DNA of 64,000 nucleotides from Lysobacterales bacterium 66-474. Lineage in GTDB: Bacteria; Pseudomonadota; Gammaproteobacteria; Xanthomonadales; Rhodanobacteraceae. Made by a program: the position numbers and the translations under genes. The DNA lies in contig MKWP01000016.1 in assembly GCA_001899805.1 (NCBI GenBank), positions 298,090 to 362,089 on the forward strand, read 5' to 3'. Under the pieces are notes generated by a model. It was not told the DNA's origin. It ran no database searches and saw only the letters and a list, made by a program, of their open reading frames with translations. Shown in pieces: positions 60,107 through 64,000 of this stretch (its first letter is position 1; every line of letters begins with the position of its first letter).

Positions 60107-61099
60107 GTGACGAAGCAGCCCCGCAGTTCCGCGATCCTCGTCACCGGCGGCGCCGGCTACATCGGCAGCCACGTGGTGCTGCAACTGGTCGAAGCCGGCG
60201 AACGCGTGGTGGTGCTCGACGACCTCAGCACCGGGTTCCGTGACGCGGTCATCGGTGCGGAACTCGTGGTCGGCAATGTCGGCGACCGCGGGCTCGTGTC
60301 GAGGCTGTTTCACGAGCACGATGTCGATACGGTGATGCACTTCGCGGCGCGCACGATCGTGCCCGAATCGGTAGCCGACCCGCTGCGTTACTACGGCAAC
60401 AACACCTGCGCCACGCGCAACCTGCTGGAATGCTGCCGCGACGCGAAGGTGAAACAGATCGTCTTCTCGTCCACCGCGGCGGTCTACGGCACTCCCGAGG
60501 GCGGCCGGGCCAGCGAAGACACGCCCACCGCGCCGATCAATCCCTATGGCAGCTCCAAGCTGATGAGCGAATGGATGCTGCGCGACCTCGCGGCCGCAGG
60601 CGGTCCGCGCTACGTCGCCTTGCGCTATTTCAACGTGGCCGGGTGCGATCCGGAAGGACGCATCGGGCAATCCACGAAAAACGCCACGTTGCTGGTCAAG
60701 GTGGCCTGCGAAGCCGCGCTTGGCAAGCGTCGTCACCTGTCGATCTTCGGCACCGATTACGACACGCCGGACGGAACCGGCGTGCGTGACTACATCCACG
60801 TGGTCGATTTGGCCCGGGCGCATCTTGATGCGTTGAAGTACCTCCGCAACGGCGGAGTCTCGACCCGGCTGAATTGCGGCTACGGCCACGGTTATTCGGT
60901 GCGCGAGGTGCTGGCTGCGGTCGGACGCGCGCATGGCGGGGCGGTCCCGTTCGTCGAAGAACCGCGCCGCGAGGGCGACCCCCCATCACTGGTCGCCGTG
61001 GCGGCGAGGATTCGCGCTACATTGGGCTGGACGCCGCACCATGACGACCTGGATTTCATCGCGCGTACGGCCATGGCCTGGGAACGCAAGCTGGATTGA
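60107..61099 (+). CDS. galE: UDP-glucose 4-epimerase
   Basis: 330-residue extended SDR that interconverts UDP-glucose and UDP-galactose (or their N-acetyl forms). NAD-binding motif ILVTGGAGYIGSHVVLQL, then FSSTAAVYG and the YGSSK catalytic pair, and the substrate region VALRYFNVAGCDPEGRIGQ. Start is GTG, preceded by AGAGAG. Its position among glycan genes suggests it supplies UDP-galactose or UDP-GalNAc to the locus. Substrate scope (GalE versus a Gne type) cannot be set from sequence alone. Confidence 0.92.
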   Translation: MTKQPRSSAILVTGGAGYIGSHVVLQLVEAGERVVVLDDLSTGFRDAVIGAELVVGNVGDRGLVSRLFHEHDVDTVMHFAARTIVPESVADPLRYYGNNTCATRNLLECCRDAKVKQIVFSSTAAVYGTPEGGRASEDTPTAPINPYGSSKLMSEWMLRDLAAAGGPRYVALRYFNVAGCDPEGRIGQSTKNATLLVKVACEAALGKRRHLSIFGTDYDTPDGTGVRDYIHVVDLARAHLDALKYLRNGGVSTRLNCGYGHGYSVREVLAAVGRAHGGAVPFVEEPRREGDPPSLVAVAARIRATLGWTPHHDDLDFIARTAMAWERKLD

Positions 61100-61327
61100 G
61101 CGGCTTTCACCGTTGGAGTCGCCCGATGGGTGTTGCAAGCCTTGATGTTCCGCACGGATTCGTTTGCCGCGTTCCGGCATTGCCTGCGCGGAGCTCCATC
61201 GTCATTCCCGCAATCCGGTACGCCGACAGGCAGGCGTGCGAAGCGGCGCGCCGCGCGTCAACAGTCGCGTCGCCCGGGTGCGCGCGCCTCGCGATGCGTA
61301 TCCGGGCCTTGGAGGAGGAGGCGGTCA

Positions 61328-62287
61328 ATGCTTGACGTTTTCTTTACCACGGATGTCGAGATCTGGTTCGGCGGGATGCCCATTGCCCGGGAGAACTTCA
61401 CGAAGGCGTTCGACACGTGCATACGCGGGCGGACGCCGCAAGGCGATTTTGGTCTCGGCTACCAGGTCGACACGCTGCAAAGCCACGGGTTGACCGGCGT
61501 GTTTTTCATCGAGCCCCTGTTCTCGCTCTGTTTTGGTCGCGAGCCATTGGCCGACATCGTCGGGATGGTGACGCACGCTTCGCAGGAAGTGCAGCTTCAT
61601 CTCCACACCGAATGGGTGGACCGGTGCACGGCATTCCACTTCGAAGACATGCGGCATCGTGAGAACCTGCATCAGTTCGAGGCTGCCGAGCAAGCGACAT
61701 TGATTGCCGCAGGCAAGCAACTGTTGCTGGAGGCCGGGGCCAGGAACATCAACGCATTTCGTGCAGGGAATTTCGGATTCAACAAGGACACCCTTGGTGC
61801 ACTGTCGCGCAGCCGGATAGGTTTCGACAGCAGCTACAACGCGAGCCGGTTTGGCCTGCAGAGTGGGGTCATGCCCGGAACCGTTGTCGTGGAACCCGTG
61901 GAGTGCGAAGACGTGATCGAGTATCCCGTGACCGTTTTCAGGGATGGAACGAGATCGCTGCGCCACGCCCAGGTATCGGCGTGTTCCTTTGCGGAAATGG
62001 AAAGACTGTTGTGGCAGGCCCTGGATGATTCCAGGGCCGCGTTCGTCATTGTTTCACACAGCTTTGAACTGTTGAGCCGGTCGCAGAAGGGCGTCGACCG
62101 GATAGCCGTCAATCGCTTCAACCGGCTGTGCAGGTTCCTGGCGGACAACAAGGACTGCTTCAGGCTCCGGGGGTTCGAGGGCCTGCAATCCCGCATTCCA
62201 GATTGCCAGCCGCCGCCCCTGGCCTCCCCGTCGTGGGTCACGGGATATCGCATGTTTGAACAGGCGGTGCGTCGGGTTTGTTTTTGA
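61328..62287 (+). CDS. polysaccharide deacetylase-like protein (WbmS-type)
   Basis: 319 residues. FFTTDVEIWFG gives a metal Asp at residue 9, HLHTEWVD the metal histidines, and AFRAGNFGFNKDTLGAL and FIVSHSFELLS-type sequence complete a NodB-like barrel as seen in WbmS proteins of O-antigen loci. It differs from the classical TFDDG deacetylase upstream. GGAGGAGG lies about six bases before the ATG, a very strong ribosome site. It probably belongs with galE in one transcript, despite a 228-base gap. Confidence 0.82.
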   Translation: MLDVFFTTDVEIWFGGMPIARENFTKAFDTCIRGRTPQGDFGLGYQVDTLQSHGLTGVFFIEPLFSLCFGREPLADIVGMVTHASQEVQLHLHTEWVDRCTAFHFEDMRHRENLHQFEAAEQATLIAAGKQLLLEAGARNINAFRAGNFGFNKDTLGALSRSRIGFDSSYNASRFGLQSGVMPGTVVVEPVECEDVIEYPVTVFRDGTRSLRHAQVSACSFAEMERLLWQALDDSRAAFVIVSHSFELLSRSQKGVDRIAVNRFNRLCRFLADNKDCFRLRGFEGLQSRIPDCQPPPLASPSWVTGYRMFEQAVRRVCF

Positions 62288-62604
62288 AAGCTCCATGAAA
62301 GCATGGAAAATCAGAATGGCCCGCTGCTCGACGGGACCCCGGTCGGATCCTGCCGGGGTTGCGTGCGGAAGTACGGGCCGGATGGACTTGGGTTGGATGA
62401 GAAACGCGTGTGTCATGGACCTTCACGGGGCCCGGTTTGGCGGTGTGGCAGCTGTTTTCTTTGCGCGTATTCCCCATTACACGGATGACCAGTTCCTGAT
62501 CGTTTTTTGGCGATGCGACATGGGGTATACGCGGTGTGTTGATGGTGCAAGGAGGCGTTGGTCTGCATTTCCTCGTCCACTATCGCGATGGTCGGAGCAA
62601 ACCG
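62288..62604 (+). other. 317-base gap between the deacetylase-like and GNAT genes
   Basis: No convincing gene. A frame running through it has no recognisable protein features. The base composition appears more AT-rich than the flanks, with several T-runs. It may hold a promoter for the GNAT gene; none could be defined. Confidence 0.4.
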
Positions 62605-63156
62605 ATGTTCAAAACGTTTTCCAGAACGCTGTTGCGGCTGTTTCTGGGAGATTACTCGGCCTATTACGTCTACAAGGCCGACACGAGTCGCTTGCCAAGC
62701 GTGGATGACACTTCGGGTACCGTGAAGGCAATCGATGATGCTGTAATCAGGGCGGATCACGCCGCCTTTGCACGTGATCTGCACGGTTGGTCCGGACCCG
62801 GACTCTTTTTCTTCGGCTGTTTTCAGCATGACATCCTGGCCGGGATTTGCGTCTATGCATCAGGCAGCAGGAATACCCAGCAGGATTTCTGGCCACTGAA
62901 GGAGGGAGAGGCAACGCTTTTGCAGGTCATCACGCGTCCGGATATGCAAAATCGCGGGGTGGGAAGGACACTGATCCGCGAGTCGGGCCGGTTGATGATG
63001 AACGAAGGTGTCCGGACCGTTTACGCCCGCGTTTGGCACTCCAATGTGCCATCCCTGCACGCGTTCGATCATTCGGGTTGGACGCGCGTTGCCTTGATGG
63101 TCGAGGTCAACCCGTTCCGCTTGAAAAAACCGTTTCGACTACGGCTCAGGCGGTAA
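62605..63156 (+). CDS. GNAT family acetyltransferase
   Basis: 183 residues: MFKTFSRTLLRLFLGDYSAYYVYKAD, then DFWPLKEGEATLLQVITRPDMQNRGVGRTLIRES with the acetyl-CoA loop QNRGVG, and VWHSNVPSLHAFDHSGWTRVAL. This GNAT type occurs in polysaccharide loci, but the substrate is unknown. GGAG stands eight bases before the ATG chosen; an upstream in-frame start would add 23 residues. Base use appears more AT-rich than in the genes around it, hinting at transfer. Confidence 0.82.
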   Translation: MFKTFSRTLLRLFLGDYSAYYVYKADTSRLPSVDDTSGTVKAIDDAVIRADHAAFARDLHGWSGPGLFFFGCFQHDILAGICVYASGSRNTQQDFWPLKEGEATLLQVITRPDMQNRGVGRTLIRESGRLMMNEGVRTVYARVWHSNVPSLHAFDHSGWTRVALMVEVNPFRLKKPFRLRLRR

Positions 63157-63307
63157 TCGCGACGCCGCGCGTGGATTGAAAGCGCCCTGCCTACCCTGTA
63201 TTTTCGACACGATTCCGGATTGCAGAGGTGTCGTGTTTCCGGGAGGCCCGGTGGCGGGGCGTGAACAGCAAGGAGCGGTCGGGAATTGTTGGAATGGGAG
63301 ATCGATC

Positions 63308-64000
63308 ATGCTGACGACACGATGGAGCGTATTCCTTTTCGGCTTTTTGGTGATGTCGGCATTTGCGCCGGCTGCGTCTGCCGCCACCTGGTACGTGAGA
63401 GTCGATGGCGGCACGGCGACGCAGTGCACGGGTACCGCGAACGCGGCTTATCCCGGCAAGGGCAAGCACAGGGCGTGTGCGTTCAGCCATCCGTTCTGGG
63501 TGCTGGTGCCCGGACAGGGCACGTCGCTGATGAAGGCAGGCGACACGCTGTCGATGGGTTCCGGCAGCTACATGATGGGGTATGGCGCGCCCAACGTGGC
63601 GGCCGGCAACTGCCAGCCGGATGGCACGCCGCTGTGTTACATACGCGACATCCCGTCCGGCATCGATGCCGCGCATCCGACCACGATCACCGGCGATTGC
63701 AGCGCGCCCCCGGAGTTGTGGGCGACAGGTGGCGTCGAAGCGGTGATCAAGATCAACGACGCGCACGACATCGCAATCAAGTGCCTGAACCTGACCGATC
63801 ATTCCAACTGCATCGAGGACTACCCGTTGCGGGGCCAGGGTGTCCCCGCGTGCGGAAAAAATCCCTACGGTGCCTGGGGCCGCACCGGGATCAATGCGAT
63901 CGGGGTCAGGAACCTGACGCTCGTGGACCTCAATGTGCACGGGTTTGCCTCGACCGGCGTGTGGGCGGGCGGGCTGTCCGGGACGACGACCGTGACCCGG
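63308..64000 (+). CDS. secreted protein, probably right-handed beta-helix (3' end outside window)
   Basis: At least 231 residues, open at the right edge. A signal peptide (about 1-25, ending AASA) precedes ATWYVRVDGGTATQCTGTANAAYPGKGK. From about residue 140, segments such as AVIKINDAHDIAIKCLNLTDHSNCIED and GINAIGVRNLTLVDLNVHGFASTGVWAGG repeat with the spacing of a parallel beta-helix. Many cysteines are present. Family members include polysaccharide lyases and surface proteins. GGGAG lies about seven bases before the ATG. Its position after the glycan genes suggests a secreted enzyme for, or binder of, that polymer. Confidence 0.8.
   Translation, partial: MLTTRWSVFLFGFLVMSAFAPAASAATWYVRVDGGTATQCTGTANAAYPGKGKHRACAFSHPFWVLVPGQGTSLMKAGDTLSMGSGSYMMGYGAPNVAAGNCQPDGTPLCYIRDIPSGIDAAHPTTITGDCSAPPELWATGGVEAVIKINDAHDIAIKCLNLTDHSNCIEDYPLRGQGVPACGKNPYGAWGRTGINAIGVRNLTLVDLNVHGFASTGVWAGGLSGTTTVTR

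Noticed and set aside
62256..62708. 150-codon frame across the gap before the GNAT gene
   Set aside because: No family features or ribosome site; it overlaps the GNAT start in another frame.
1..64000. tRNA, rRNA, CRISPR arrays, transposases, integrases, origins and riboswitches
   Set aside because: None recognised on reading both strands; short repeats seen are palindromic elements without regular spacers.

Overview
The window is a high-GC chromosome segment from a gammaproteobacterium, most likely of the order Xanthomonadales/Lysobacterales (Rhodanobacteraceae or Xanthomonadaceae). This rests on gene content and order: a speA/speE divergent pair, glnA-amtB with ntrBC close by, bfr/bfd, rppH, erpA-nudC, ampE, rdgC, ttcA and hemJ. 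The TACAAT/TACACT-type -10 elements and several apparently leaderless starts also fit. This is a judgement from protein and promoter character; no database was searched. No rRNA, tRNA, CRISPR array, transposase or replication origin was seen.

Layout. 1-11.5 kb: redox and membrane genes, polyamine synthesis (speA/speE), a sixA-yceI-phospholipase D group and a thiolase. 11.6-23.6 kb: a nitrogen-control block, all on the minus strand (glnA, amtB, a phosphinothricin-type acetyltransferase, alkB, ntrB, ntrC). It is interrupted by a six-gene operon that looks like reactive-sulfur handling: an ArsR-rhodanese sensor, a persulfide-dioxygenase-like enzyme, an MFS carrier, a methyltransferase, a DUF4395 protein and an exported truncated globin. 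glnA has a textbook sigma-54 promoter with NtrC sites, and ntrB has an NtrC site lying on its own -10 element, so the local regulatory loop can be read from the DNA. 23.6-38.4 kb: housekeeping genes (a CsaA-like protein with an apparent internal deletion, hemJ, a two-gene signalling pair, bfr/bfd, rppH, erpA, nudC, ampE, rdgC, ttcA) and two families of dispersed palindromic repeats.

38.4-64 kb: an accessory biosynthetic region. One tight minus-strand operon encodes a methyltransferase, an acyl-CoA-dehydrogenase-like flavoprotein, an amino acid:[carrier protein] ligase, a DUF1839 protein, a carrier protein, a GH2 glycosidase, a two-domain alpha/beta hydrolase, a second hydrolase and a two-component flavin monooxygenase. 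Beside it lie an ATP-grasp enzyme, a ThDP enzyme and a free-standing A-T-TE synthetase whose binding pocket lacks the Asp that normally holds an alpha-amino group. They are followed by glycan genes: a glycosyltransferase, two polysaccharide deacetylases, a sulfotransferase, an acyltransferase interrupted at a G9 tract (possible phase variation), galE, a GNAT enzyme and a secreted beta-helix-like protein cut by the window edge. The best single reading is a carrier-protein pathway that builds an amino-acid-derived acyl group, coupled to synthesis or decoration of a surface polysaccharide. That is inference. It is the strongest candidate here for an undescribed system.
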